DNA from: Nitrososphaeraceae archaeon
Lineage (GTDB): Archaea; Thermoproteota; Nitrososphaeria; Nitrososphaerales; Nitrosopumilaceae
Direction: 5' to 3'
Assembly: GCA_025922755.1 (NCBI GenBank)
Contig: JAICHE010000008.1
Coordinates: 1-14,707 of the forward strand
DNA length: 14,707 nt
In this document: piece after piece, positions 1 to 6,606 of the stretch
Numbering within the stretch: position 1 is the stretch's first letter
Layout of the letters: the number at the start of each line of letters is the position of its first letter
Notes under the pieces: generated by a model
Database searches by the model: none
The model's input: only the letters and a program-made list of their open reading frames with translations
Told to the model about the DNA's origin: nothing
Program-made: the position numbers and the translations under genes

Positions 1-479
1 AATCGATTTTCATCATGATAAAAGTAAAATAATTTTTTGTGCAAGTTATCATACAAAATCCCATCATCATAAATTCCAAACTCCATTAGAGGTTCTGGCG
101 CATCATGTTTGTTTGGAATGTTTTCTACCAGTCTTATCGCATCATAATTTACAACTCCCACTGCTCCCCCCAAATATCGATATTCTTTATTATTTGATTT
201 TCTTAGTAGTTTTTTTATTGCCTCATAAGGGTCCTCAGTTGGGATAATTTCTGTATCTTCATCATCTCTTATCATTTCTACTCTGTCTGAATAACCCTTG
301 ATGATTATCTTAGGATCAAAACCCATTACTGATGTTTCTGCCAATATCTCAGGACCCGTTAGTGATTCAAAGAGAAAAGAATGCGAATAATTTCGAGAAA
401 TTTTATTGTAAATCTGAAATTGATTTTCAGTTAAATCTAGTGGTACTATCTGCGGTTGAGCATTTCCAAAGGTGTCCAC
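1..479 (-). CDS. trpE: Anthranilate synthase component I (5' part, truncated by window edge)
   Basis: Makes anthranilate from chorismate with the TrpG glutaminase subunit, the first step committed to tryptophan. About 159 N-terminal residues are present. They contain the family's ESLTGPEILAETS block, which includes the inhibitor-binding LLES-type region, then GFDPKIIIKGYSDRVE and the RYLGGAVGVVNYDAIR block, all typical of the TrpE N-terminal domain. The catalytic chorismate-binding domain lies beyond the left edge. An in-frame stop lies about 20 codons upstream of the chosen start and no in-frame ATG is available. The GTG at 477-479 is chosen because a TTTAAATA-type TATA box sits about 22-34 bases upstream, which would make the mRNA leaderless. 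The rest of a trp operon may follow outside the window. Identity is secure; the start is inferred. Confidence 0.93.
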   Translation of the reverse strand, partial: MDTFGNAQPQIVPLDLTENQFQIYNKISRNYSHSFLFESLTGPEILAETSVMGFDPKIIIKGYSDRVEMIRDDEDTEIIPTEDPYEAIKKLLRKSNNKEYRYLGGAVGVVNYDAIRLVENIPNKHDAPEPLMEFGIYDDGILYDNLHKKLFYFYHDENR

Positions 480-500
480 CCATAGACATGAATTTTGACG

Positions 501-513
501 TTTATTATTTAAA
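501..513 (-). promoter_or_regulatory. TATA-box promoter of trpE
   Basis: On the minus strand the sequence reads TTTAAATAATAAA, centred about 28 bases upstream of the GTG start of trpE. This is the usual archaeal TATA-to-start distance for a leaderless transcript. Confidence 0.6.
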
Positions 514-651
514 TCCACTCCATTTATGCATACCACTGGAATGATCTAGGCACCCCTGAGACTATCTTCTTTTTTAAACCCACTCTCTTAACTTGAAACT
601 TTAGTTTTCACAATAACCACTTGATTAAATTTTAAAATTCAAATCTATACT

Positions 652-756
652 ATGGTTTCATATTGCTTATTTTGCCCTGCAAAATTTGAGGATCCTAAAG
701 ATTTAGCCAAACACGCTCTTAATTGTAAAGTAAAATTAAAGAAAAACACAGATTGA
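652..756 (+). CDS. 34-residue single zinc-finger microprotein (C2HC, classical spacing)
   Basis: The whole protein is one finger: Cys5-x2-Cys8-x3-Phe12-x5-Leu18-x2-His21-x3-Cys25, followed by a short lysine-rich tail. This is exactly the classical C2H2 consensus, including the hydrophobic core positions, with Cys as the fourth ligand. It starts with ATG, and an AT-rich TATA element (about 624-636) lies roughly 20-28 bases upstream, so a leaderless transcript fits. It stands alone between divergent trpE and the next small gene. Such fingers bind DNA, RNA or protein; which one applies here cannot be told. It is small, but the match to the full consensus makes chance unlikely. Confidence 0.65.
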   Translation: MVSYCLFCPAKFEDPKDLAKHALNCKVKLKKNTD

Positions 757-824
757 ACTTTTCTAAGAATTGTAAATACGAACCAAATCCATAGGTATAT
801 GTTTAAAATCCAGAATCATTGTTT

Positions 825-1034
825 GTGGATATTTACTCTAGCAAGTTTGCTCTAATTATAATGGCTGTTCTGATTGTTATTCTTGTTTTGCAGGTAATGA
901 ACAATTCTAGTGATGGCACCAAAATTGATTCTCAAACATGTGAACTGTACATTGAGGATTCGCAATTTGGAGGAAAAAAATATCTCAACGAATATGACCA
1001 AAAATGTCTTGATTTTAAAAATCTAAATCCATAA
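825..1034 (+). CDS. Small single-membrane-segment protein (69 residues)
   Basis: Unrecognised protein. After a short N-terminus it has one strongly hydrophobic helix (FALIIMAVLIVILVLQVM, about residues 8-25), then a polar tail of about 45 residues with two cysteines (in QTCELY and QKCLDF). It is probably anchored in the cytoplasmic membrane with the tail outside; the two cysteines could form a disulfide. No ATG fits the frame. The GTG at 825 is preferred over the TTG at 819 because the TATA-like stretch at about 796-808 lies some 20-28 bases upstream. Function unknown. Confidence 0.6.
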   Translation: MDIYSSKFALIIMAVLIVILVLQVMNNSSDGTKIDSQTCELYIEDSQFGGKKYLNEYDQKCLDFKNLNP

Positions 1035-1045
1035 ACTTTGCTTGT

Positions 1046-1156
1046 TTATGGAATTGGATTATCTAGAATTCCATTTGCAACTAAAAGAACCAATGTTACT
1101 GGAATACTGACTCCAACAAGAATTGCTGATAAAACAATGCCGTCTCTTTTATCCAT
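1046..1156 (-). CDS. 36-residue membrane microprotein
   Basis: ATG-started frame encoding a charged start (MDKRDG), one hydrophobic helix (IVLSAILVGVSIPVTLVLLV, about residues 7-26) and a short polar end. The form is that of a single-pass membrane microprotein. It ends only 12 bases from the stop of the convergent upstream gene, and its start faces another tiny membrane-protein frame, so the 1157-1271 stretch would serve as a divergent promoter region. Function unknown; the clean composition and positive-inside start support it. Confidence 0.5.
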   Translation of the reverse strand: MDKRDGIVLSAILVGVSIPVTLVLLVANGILDNPIP

Positions 1157-1271
1157 TTTACAACAAAAATCAACCGCATTGTTTGTTTAATGGTTTCGTA
1201 TTGCAGTTTCTAATCTGAGAATTCAGATGTGATGATCTTTGTATAAATTCTGTTCAATGATTTAGGAAGTT

Positions 1272-1370
1272 GTGGGCGTGGAGCAGGACAAGTCACGGCA
1301 ATCGCAAGACAACTGGGCCTTAATTGTGGTCATTTTAATTGCAACTGCTTTTGGTGCAACAATATTGTAA
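1272..1370 (+). CDS. 32-residue membrane microprotein
   Basis: A GTG-started frame (GTG at 1272 or 1278) encodes a highly polar head (VEQDKSRQSQDN) and one hydrophobic helix (WALIVVILIATAFGATIL) ending at the stop. A good TATA box, GTATAAATT at 1241-1249, lies about 25-30 bases upstream, which supports leaderless expression from the first GTG. It resembles the other tiny membrane proteins in this window only in form. A longer reverse-strand frame over the same bases has no such support. Confidence 0.45.
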   Translation: MGVEQDKSRQSQDNWALIVVILIATAFGATIL

Positions 1371-1493
1371 AAAACTGGCAATACAACCTCATTTTTTATC
1401 TGGTTTTGACATTTTTTGTAGTTGCTGTGAAAAAAGGGTGGTTCAAGAATAAGGGTTTTCACAACTGATTTTTCTTGTCTAGACTCATGTAAA

Positions 1494-1516
1494 GTACCTA
1501 AAGGTACGGTACCTTT
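1494..1516. promoter_or_regulatory. Palindromic operator candidate upstream of the Cys-rich gene
   Basis: AAAGGTACgGTACCTTT at 1500-1516 is a perfect 8-bp inverted repeat around one base. A further GTACCT at 1494-1499 forms a second inverted pair with AGGTAC at 1502-1507, so three half-sites are packed into 23 bases. The right edge overlaps the probable TATA element (CTTTATTA, 1513-1520) of the gene starting at 1544. A regulator bound here would sit over the BRE/TATA and probably repress it. The regulator is unknown. Confidence 0.6.
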
Positions 1517-1543
1517 ATTACTGATTATGTGTTAGGATTGTGT

Positions 1544-1735
1544 ATGACCATGCAGGAGGTTAAACAGACACACTTTCCTAGAATAATTCATTCCTCAAGA
1601 AACATTGCTACATCGGCAAGTGTCGTGGAGTGCTATGTTTGTGGAAAGGGCTTACAAGATGGGCATTCAATTATTGCAAAGACACTTCCATCTGGAATTG
1701 TTTTGTTTTGTGATATTCATTGTCCTGCAAACTAA
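1544..1735 (+). CDS. Small Cys-rich zinc-binding protein (63 residues)
   Basis: Unrecognised small protein. The C-terminal half carries Cys30-x2-Cys33 (ECYVCGKG) and Cys56-x3-Cys60 with His59 (FCDIHCP), about 22 residues apart, the layout of a treble-clef or ribbon-like zinc site. The N-terminal 25 residues are polar and probably flexible. The ATG at 1544 is chosen over the GTG at 1529 because the TATA element at 1513-1520 lies 24-31 bases upstream. The promoter carries the GTACCT/AGGTAC palindrome, so this gene is probably specifically regulated, perhaps by its own product or by a metal or redox sensor; that is inference. Confidence 0.75.
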   Translation: MTMQEVKQTHFPRIIHSSRNIATSASVVECYVCGKGLQDGHSIIAKTLPSGIVLFCDIHCPAN

Positions 1736-1786
1736 TTTTTTAAAACATAAAAAATGATTTTTTAACAACAGTGATTCATCAAAGTC

Positions 1787-2791
1787 ATGGATCAGAAAAT
1801 TAAACTTGCAGATGATTTGGAAATTTGCAGAATTCTAAACGGAATGTGGCAAGTCTCAGGAGCTCATGGTTACATTGATCCTAAAAAAGCAATCGATGAA
1901 ATGATGCAGTACCATCAATTGGGATTTACTACTTGGGACTTGGCAGACATTTATGGTCCAGCCGAATCTTTTATTGGAAAATTTCGAACAAAACTTGAAA
2001 ATCTTAAGGGACAAGAGGAATTGAAAAATTCTCAAGCACTGACAAAGTTTGTACCTAATCCAGGACCTATGACCAAGAATATCGTAGAATCTTGTATAGA
2101 TCAGTCTCTTAAAAAAATGAATACTGTCCAACTTGATTTAATCCAATTTCATTGGTGGGATTACAACGATCCTAATTACATTGATGCACTTATCCATCTC
2201 TCTAATTTGAGGGATAAAGGAAAAATAAAACATGTGGGCCTGACCAACTTTGACACTGAAAGGTTACAAATAATCACAGAGCAAGGAGTAAGAATCGTTT
2301 CTAACCAAGTTCAGTATTCTATTTTGGATGATAGGCCCGAAAAACTACTTGTCCCATTTTGTCAAAATAACAACATTCAGATTTTATCTTACGGTACGCT
2401 ACTTGGAGGGTTTTTGTCCGAAAAATACCTAGGTAAATCAGAACCCTTCAAAGGAAACCTGGATACTGCTAGCCTTCGAAAATACTATAACATGATAGTC
2501 AGGTGGGGTGGTTGGCAGCTATTTCAAGAATTACTCTTAGTCTTGAGCCAAATATCTCAAAAACATCAATGCAGTATTGCAAATGTCGCAACATCTTACA
2601 TTTTACAAAAACCTGCAGTGGCAGGTGTTATTATTGGTGCGCGGCTTGGTGTGTCTGAACATCGGGAAGACAATGGACAAGTATTCCAAATTCACTTAGA
2701 CTCACAAGATATTTCAGAAATAAAGTCTGTAACTGACAAATCAAATGATCTTTTTGCCGTGATTGGTGATTGTGGTTCTGAATACCGTTAA
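1787..2791 (+). CDS. Aldo/keto reductase family oxidoreductase
   Basis: Probable cytoplasmic NAD(P)H-dependent reductase or dehydrogenase acting on carbonyl compounds; the substrate cannot be told. The (beta/alpha)8 family's catalytic tetrad is visible: Asp51 and Tyr56 in WDLADIYG, Lys87 in LTKFV, and His122 in IQFHWWD. The C-terminal cofactor loop shows GVIIGAR near residue 283. At 334 residues it is normal length for the family. The ATG is preceded by an AT-rich TATA region at about 1755-1768. Its stop is one base from the stop of the convergent PAC2 gene, so the two transcripts must overlap at their 3' ends. Confidence 0.9.
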   Translation: MDQKIKLADDLEICRILNGMWQVSGAHGYIDPKKAIDEMMQYHQLGFTTWDLADIYGPAESFIGKFRTKLENLKGQEELKNSQALTKFVPNPGPMTKNIVESCIDQSLKKMNTVQLDLIQFHWWDYNDPNYIDALIHLSNLRDKGKIKHVGLTNFDTERLQIITEQGVRIVSNQVQYSILDDRPEKLLVPFCQNNNIQILSYGTLLGGFLSEKYLGKSEPFKGNLDTASLRKYYNMIVRWGGWQLFQELLLVLSQISQKHQCSIANVATSYILQKPAVAGVIIGARLGVSEHREDNGQVFQIHLDSQDISEIKSVTDKSNDLFAVIGDCGSEYR

Positions 2792-2792
2792 C

Positions 2793-3473
2793 CTAGCACT
2801 CAAAACTCTTGTCAATTTCTTGTGCCATCAATTCTAAGCTAATAGTGTCGCCTAGCTTTCTATAAGTTAGTTTTTCCAAGGTTTTGATTATGCTAATTGC
2901 CGCTCTGTATTGTGGAACTTTTGGTTCATTTAGCTCACCATACATTCCAATACCCTGCAGAGAGTTTTGTTTGGCAAAACCAAGTATTAGACCATTAAAT
3001 CCAGTAATCAGGGATTTTTGCGGAGTTGTCTCAATACCCATTTCTTGCATCTGTTTTGTTATTTCCCTTGATGTAGATGTAACAAAAGTTTTCGGGTTTT
3101 TACCTAACACTCTGTTGGTATGAAATCCTCCCAAAGTGTAGATGAACTTTGCAGAATATTTTTTTGAAACCTCAATTACATCTTGACACAAGGTGTTTAA
3201 TTCCTGATTATTTTGTGGTTGACCTGCACCTCCACCAAAGACAATGAGATCATCTGCAAATCTGTATTCCCAACTCTCACTTGGGACGTCGATATAACCT
3301 CCTTTGTCAATTACATATGTGGGAAATTGACTTTTTGCTTTCCTGAATTGTTTTGTTTTCAAACTTTCATTGATAAAATCAATAACAATACTGCCAACAT
3401 TTCCCATGTCTTGCATTGCGGCAATGACTATCGGTTTTTGTATCTCAGGCTCTTGGGTCTGAAAAAACTCCAT
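2793..3473 (-). CDS. PAC2 family protein (proteasome assembly chaperone-like, DUF75)
   Basis: About 226 residues. The N-terminal PIVIAAMQDMGNVG, the mid-region FIYTLGGFHT, and GFNGLILGFAKQNSLQGIGMYGE are characteristic of archaeal PAC2/COG2047-type proteins. The eukaryotic relatives assist 20S proteasome assembly; the archaeal role is not settled. Two starts are possible, ATG at 3482 or 3473. The latter is chosen because the TATA-like TATTTTAACA (3493-3502 on the plus strand) is centred about 25 bases upstream of it. It is convergent with the aldo/keto reductase, with a 1-base gap. Confidence 0.85.
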   Translation of the reverse strand: MEFFQTQEPEIQKPIVIAAMQDMGNVGSIVIDFINESLKTKQFRKAKSQFPTYVIDKGGYIDVPSESWEYRFADDLIVFGGGAGQPQNNQELNTLCQDVIEVSKKYSAKFIYTLGGFHTNRVLGKNPKTFVTSTSREITKQMQEMGIETTPQKSLITGFNGLILGFAKQNSLQGIGMYGELNEPKVPQYRAAISIIKTLEKLTYRKLGDTISLELMAQEIDKSFEC

Positions 3474-3536
3474 GATTGACATGGCATGTTTTTGTTAAAA
3501 TATGTACGCCTAAATTGACAAATTTTGGTAGAATTT

Positions 3537-3851
3537 CTATTTGTTTTCCTGAATTAACCGTTTAATTTCTGCAACATTATCTCCAAATACCTCGATTCCA
3601 ATATCATATGCCCTCATGGTATTTTCGATGGTATTTGGCTGATTATCATCAATTCCTTTGTTAGTTAAGTATTGTCCAGAATCATGAATGTATTTTTCAA
3701 ATACCATCCCAAACACACATTCATTGATGTCTTTTATCTGCCAGTTTTCCTTTGCAGAATTTATCAAATTAAAGTATCTTGGTATTTGACTTGTAGCAAT
3801 ATTCAACAAGTTTTCTAGCTCATTTTTATCTTCAGTCGTTATCTCCAACAC
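3537..3851 (-). CDS. Hypothetical protein, 104 residues, helical
   Basis: Unrecognised soluble protein with no membrane segment, signal peptide or cysteine pair. It appears mostly helical and acidic. The GTG start is supported by a TTAATTTAAC TATA element (about 3876-3884) 25-33 bases upstream, lying in the gap after the upstream gene, so it is probably transcribed alone. Its opening residues (MLEITTEDKNELENLL) resemble those of the unknown protein at 10965-11315 (MIEITKDDKIEINRIL), which may mean a shared small domain or only a similar helix start. Confidence 0.7.
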   Translation of the reverse strand: MLEITTEDKNELENLLNIATSQIPRYFNLINSAKENWQIKDINECVFGMVFEKYIHDSGQYLTNKGIDDNQPNTIENTMRAYDIGIEVFGDNVAEIKRLIQENK

Positions 3852-3897
3852 TAATCACTCTGACTTGAAATCATGTTAAATTAAGAGTTGCGATTAA

Positions 3898-4263
3898 TTA
3901 TTCATTCCAAATTGGCTGTTTTTTTAGCCATGAAACTAAATCTCTGTAAAGATGACTTTTCTGTACATTAAGGATATTGATTTCGATATTTGTAGACAAT
4001 TTTGCAGTTTTGGTATAGGTGTCATATTTTGCAAAAATAATCTTGTCCAAATATGTTTCTCCCTGAATCTCTTTTTTAGCTAATTCTTCAGAATCGGTCA
4101 TAGCAAAACTTGCAAAAAGGACACCATCTACCCAATATGCGTTTCCTGCCTCAAGTGATGACATCATGTTAAGCAAATCATCTAAACTCATCTTTATCAT
4201 GTCTCTGACATAAATTGTAGTGTAAGGTTTGTGGATAAATTCCGTCATTCTACTTATCCTCAT
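3898..4263 (-). CDS. Hypothetical protein, 121 residues
   Basis: Unrecognised soluble protein without signal peptide or membrane helix. It has a mixed alpha/beta look: a central YWVDGVLFASFAM strand-rich segment, a second hydrophobic block DKIIFAKYDTYTKTA, and a C-terminal amphipathic helix ending in WLKKQPIW. The start at 4263 could instead be the internal ATG at 4248 (MTEFIHKP). It is divergent from the nitroreductase, with 82 bases between the starts for both promoters. Confidence 0.7.
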   Translation of the reverse strand: MRISRMTEFIHKPYTTIYVRDMIKMSLDDLLNMMSSLEAGNAYWVDGVLFASFAMTDSEELAKKEIQGETYLDKIIFAKYDTYTKTAKLSTNIEINILNVQKSHLYRDLVSWLKKQPIWNE

Positions 4264-4345
4264 GTGGTGGTCTTATCAATTTTTGTAAATTTGGTTAATA
4301 CCAATCAATTAAATTACAAAATTTTAGAATATTTTTGATTTAAAA

Positions 4346-4951
4346 TTGGACACTTTTGACGCAATTAAAACTAGAAGAGCCATTAAGAAATTTGATCCCT
4401 CATACAAAATGACTCCTGAGCAAATTAAATTTTTGATGGAGTTAGCAATTTTATCGCCTACAAGCTATAATCAGCAAAATTGGAGATTTATCATTGCAAC
4501 TGATCAAGATGTTAAAGATAAGATTTGCAAGGCGGCAAGAGATCAGGCCCAACCTAAGGATGGTTCACTGGTAATTGTATTGTGCGGCGACACAAACGCA
4601 TGGCAAAAAGATCCCAGCAGATATTGGAAAAATGCGCCTAAAACAAGACAAGAACAAGTCACTCTGGCACTAGAAAAAAAATATTCTAACAGCATGGAAA
4701 ACAGGAGAGATGAGGTAATGAAATCATGTGGATTTGCAGCACAGACAATAATGCTGGCCGCAAAACAAATGGATCTTGATTCCTGTCCTATGAGAGGTTT
4801 TGATTATGACGAGCTTGCAAAAGTCATCAATTTACCACAAGACCATATCATTGCAATGATGGTAGTTGTTGGAAAGGCCTTAGAACCTGCAGGTCCAAGA
4901 GGAGGTCAACTTGGATTGGATGAAGTTGTTTTTGAAAACAGATTTTCCTAG
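4346..4951 (+). CDS. Nitroreductase family protein
   Basis: Flavin (FMN)-dependent oxidoreductase of the nitroreductase superfamily; the substrate is unknown. The N-terminal FMN-phosphate motif TRRAIKKFD (Arg10-Arg11) and the SPTSYNQQNWRF block (residues 37-48) are both present. So is the C-terminal part that closes the flavin site (GPRGGQLGLDEVV). At 201 residues it is full length. Members act as dimers in the cytoplasm. The start is TTG; an AT-rich TATA region (TTTTAGAATATTTTT, about 4321-4335) lies just upstream and no ATG is available in frame. Divergent from the preceding unknown gene. Confidence 0.9.
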   Translation: MDTFDAIKTRRAIKKFDPSYKMTPEQIKFLMELAILSPTSYNQQNWRFIIATDQDVKDKICKAARDQAQPKDGSLVIVLCGDTNAWQKDPSRYWKNAPKTRQEQVTLALEKKYSNSMENRRDEVMKSCGFAAQTIMLAAKQMDLDSCPMRGFDYDELAKVINLPQDHIIAMMVVVGKALEPAGPRGGQLGLDEVVFENRFS

Positions 4952-5047
4952 ATCTAAAAACCTGTAAAATTGTGTTTTAAATATACTCATTTTGTGCATT
5001 TTTTTTAATTTATCCTATAGAAATCAAAGTAAAATAACTAGCTCATA

Positions 5048-5209
5048 ATGGTAGCTAAGAAACCAGCAGGAACAAAAGGACCTGCAAAGAAAACTGCAGC
5101 AAAGAAAACTGCAGCAAAGAAAACTGCAGCAAAGAAAACTGCAGCAAAGAAAACTGCAGCAAAGAAAACTGCAGCAAAGAAAACTGTAAAACGAGCCTCA
5201 AAGAAATAA
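5048..5209 (+). CDS. Histone H1-tail-like Lys/Ala repeat protein (53 residues)
   Basis: An ATG-started protein of 53 residues: a 12-residue lead (VAKKPAGTKGP), seven tandem AKKTA pentads (the last is AKKTV), and a basic end (KRASKK). It is almost entirely lysine, alanine and threonine, like the C-terminal tail of eukaryotic histone H1 and bacterial H1-like proteins. Such tails bind nucleic acid non-specifically and are disordered. A role in chromosome compaction or RNA binding is likely but inferred. It has its own upstream T/A-rich promoter stretch at about 5000-5015. The reverse-strand frame over the same bases is a translation artefact of the repeat. Confidence 0.8.
   Translation: MVAKKPAGTKGPAKKTAAKKTAAKKTAAKKTAAKKTAAKKTAAKKTVKRASKK
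5084..5188 (+). repeat. Seven tandem 15-bp repeats inside the H1-like gene
   Basis: The unit GCAAAGAAAACTGCA occurs six times without a single change, then once ending in GTA. The unit length is a multiple of three, so gain or loss of copies keeps the frame. Identity at silent positions points to recent expansion by slippage or unequal crossing-over. Confidence 0.95.
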
Positions 5210-5320
5210 ATTTTTGAGGTATTGTTTTTATTTTTCATATCTGCAAGATACTTGAAAAAATTCTTGTTTGTTGATTTTTTACAGATAAGAAACCTTGTTT
5301 TTAATTTCTAAAATTATTTT

Positions 5321-5818
5321 CTAGCGGTTAATTTCAGGCTGTTGGTGAATTAACCCCTTTCTGACCAATATGGGTATCTTGTAAAAACATGCTAGCGCAA
5401 TAGCATCAGATGCACGATAATTTCTAAGAATAATTTCTTTTTTTCCTGTAAAGTACAAATTAGCTCTTAATGCTTTACCACTTTGGAAAATCCTTACTTT
5501 CACTAATAATAAACCAGCATCTTCACAAATTTCTTCTAACATATTGTACAATGATGGGTTTTGGCTTGTTTTTCCTTCCTGAAAATCAGAGATGTTCTTG
5601 GCAGTTTCTGCAGAAAATGCAGAAATGGGGAATTCTTTTCCTTCTTCTGTTTTTAAAATAACTACTCCTTGACCTAAATTTGTAATACCAATTTTTTCAA
5701 TTTTTACTACTTCTGATTCCTCATCTACATCGAAGATCTGAATTGATTTTTTTTGGATTTTCAATTTTTTTACCAAAGATTTTATCCAACTTTGGTTGAA
5801 AATTTTGTTTATGTTCAT
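5321..5818 (-). CDS. DUF151 / bifunctional nuclease-family protein
   Basis: 165 residues. The C-terminal half (about 85-158) matches the DUF151 (COG1259) family: SLYNMLEEICEDAGLLLVKV, then SGKALRANLYFTGKK and LRNYRASDAIALACFYKIPI. Plant and bacterial members have been described as bifunctional (DNase/RNase) nucleases; activity in archaea is not established. The N-terminal 35 residues are basic (KSLVKKLKIQKKS) and could bind nucleic acid. ATG start with a TATA-like AATAAAATTG about 17-28 bases upstream. The gene stands alone, convergent with the H1-like gene. Confidence 0.85.
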   Translation of the reverse strand: MNINKIFNQSWIKSLVKKLKIQKKSIQIFDVDEESEVVKIEKIGITNLGQGVVILKTEEGKEFPISAFSAETAKNISDFQEGKTSQNPSLYNMLEEICEDAGLLLVKVRIFQSGKALRANLYFTGKKEIILRNYRASDAIALACFYKIPILVRKGLIHQQPEINR

Positions 5819-5864
5819 TAATTACCAATAATATGCAATTTTATTCTTTTATACCCTCTGTGTT

Positions 5865-5942
5865 CTAGATTGGTTTTTTGATAAGGTGAAACCCAACATG
5901 ACACTTTGTTTTGGGGCAAATGAGGCATGTCTGGAGTTTCAT
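5865..5942 (-). CDS. Possible 25-residue Cys/His microprotein
   Basis: A short ATG-started frame whose product contains TCLICPKTKCHVGFHLI: Cys6-x2-Cys9, Cys14 and His19 could bind one zinc ion. A TTTATT element lies about 20-25 bases upstream on this strand. It lies in an otherwise empty 260-base gap and resembles the other Cys-rich microproteins here. It is so short that chance cannot be excluded. Confidence 0.3.
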   Translation of the reverse strand: MKLQTCLICPKTKCHVGFHLIKKPI

Positions 5943-6086
5943 ATGATATTAGAATAAAGTCTACTTAAGATAATGTTTGTAATTTTATCACACTCATTTT
6001 TTCAATAATTTCTTTCCAAATTTCATTTTTGAATAAACCATGTAAAAGAAGTAAAATTGAATATGTAGAAAGAGTGCATATCAAAT

Positions 6087-6302
6087 GTGATTATCGGAAA
6101 GATTCATGAAAATGAACCTACAATACGGTTCAATCTTGATTTATGTTGTTCAAATTGCGGTAAAAAAGTCCCCGGCGGCATAACTTCCTCTGAAAAATAT
6201 TATGGCACGTATTCTTTTCTTCTGGAAATTGATGATTTTAAAAAAAACTACCTTTGTGGAATTTGCAGAGATAAACAAAGAATTGATAAAATTAAAAAAT
6301 AA
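6087..6302 (+). CDS. Small zinc-ribbon protein (71 residues)
   Basis: Unrecognised protein with two Cys pairs, Cys21-x2-Cys24 (CSNCGKKVPGG) and Cys57-x2-Cys60 (LCGICRDKQ), about 32 residues apart: a zinc-ribbon layout. The tail is basic (RIDKIKK). It lacks other recognisable motifs. The start is GTG; the overlapping ATG one frame over stops at once. It is convergent with the next gene, with 6 bases between the stops. It may bind nucleic acid or protein; this is inferred from the fold only. Confidence 0.7.
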   Translation: MIIGKIHENEPTIRFNLDLCCSNCGKKVPGGITSSEKYYGTYSFLLEIDDFKKNYLCGICRDKQRIDKIKK

Positions 6303-6308
6303 CACTGG

Positions 6309-6512
6309 TTATTCTTTTGGTGTTTTTTTCCATACTTGGATTTGACCGCCGTATACCTCATTATCATAGACTAAGGCAGGTATCTGTGCGTAGAATCCCT
6401 CTCTTCCTGAGCTAAAAACTTTGGGAGGTAATGGTATTTCATGTTCTTTACCATCAGGCATTTTCAATGTCACAAAAACAATTTTGTTTTTTGGTTTTTC
6501 TTCTTCAGTCAT
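6309..6512 (-). CDS. Hypothetical protein, 67 residues, beta-rich
   Basis: Unrecognised small soluble protein. It begins with a charged stretch (TEEEKPKNK), then alternating hydrophobic segments suggesting a small beta structure (IVFVTLKMPDG, FYAQIPALVYD, GGQIQVWKK). No cysteine, signal or membrane segment. A TATA element (AATTTTATAACC on the minus strand, 6536-6547) lies 24-35 bases upstream of the ATG, supporting the start and leaderless expression. Confidence 0.75.
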   Translation of the reverse strand: MTEEEKPKNKIVFVTLKMPDGKEHEIPLPPKVFSSGREGFYAQIPALVYDNEVYGGQIQVWKKTPKE

Positions 6513-6606
6513 TGGGGGCTTTCCTTAAATGCTGGTTATAAAATTATGTCTTTTTCAATTGTTGTTTAAAGGAAAATTTTTCATTAATGTGAAGAACCTT
6601 ATTTCA

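Noticed and set aside
332..544. 70-residue plus-strand frame
   Set aside because: Antisense to trpE, which is secure by family motifs.
1262..1462. 66-residue reverse-strand frame
   Set aside because: It has no TATA box, no domain, and an unlikely composition; the plus-strand membrane microprotein at 1272-1370 has a promoter and a coherent layout.
5038..5238. Reverse-strand frame with FFAAV repeats
   Set aside because: It is the antisense of the AKKTA repeat gene; the repeat keeps all frames open. The plus-strand protein is the sensible one.
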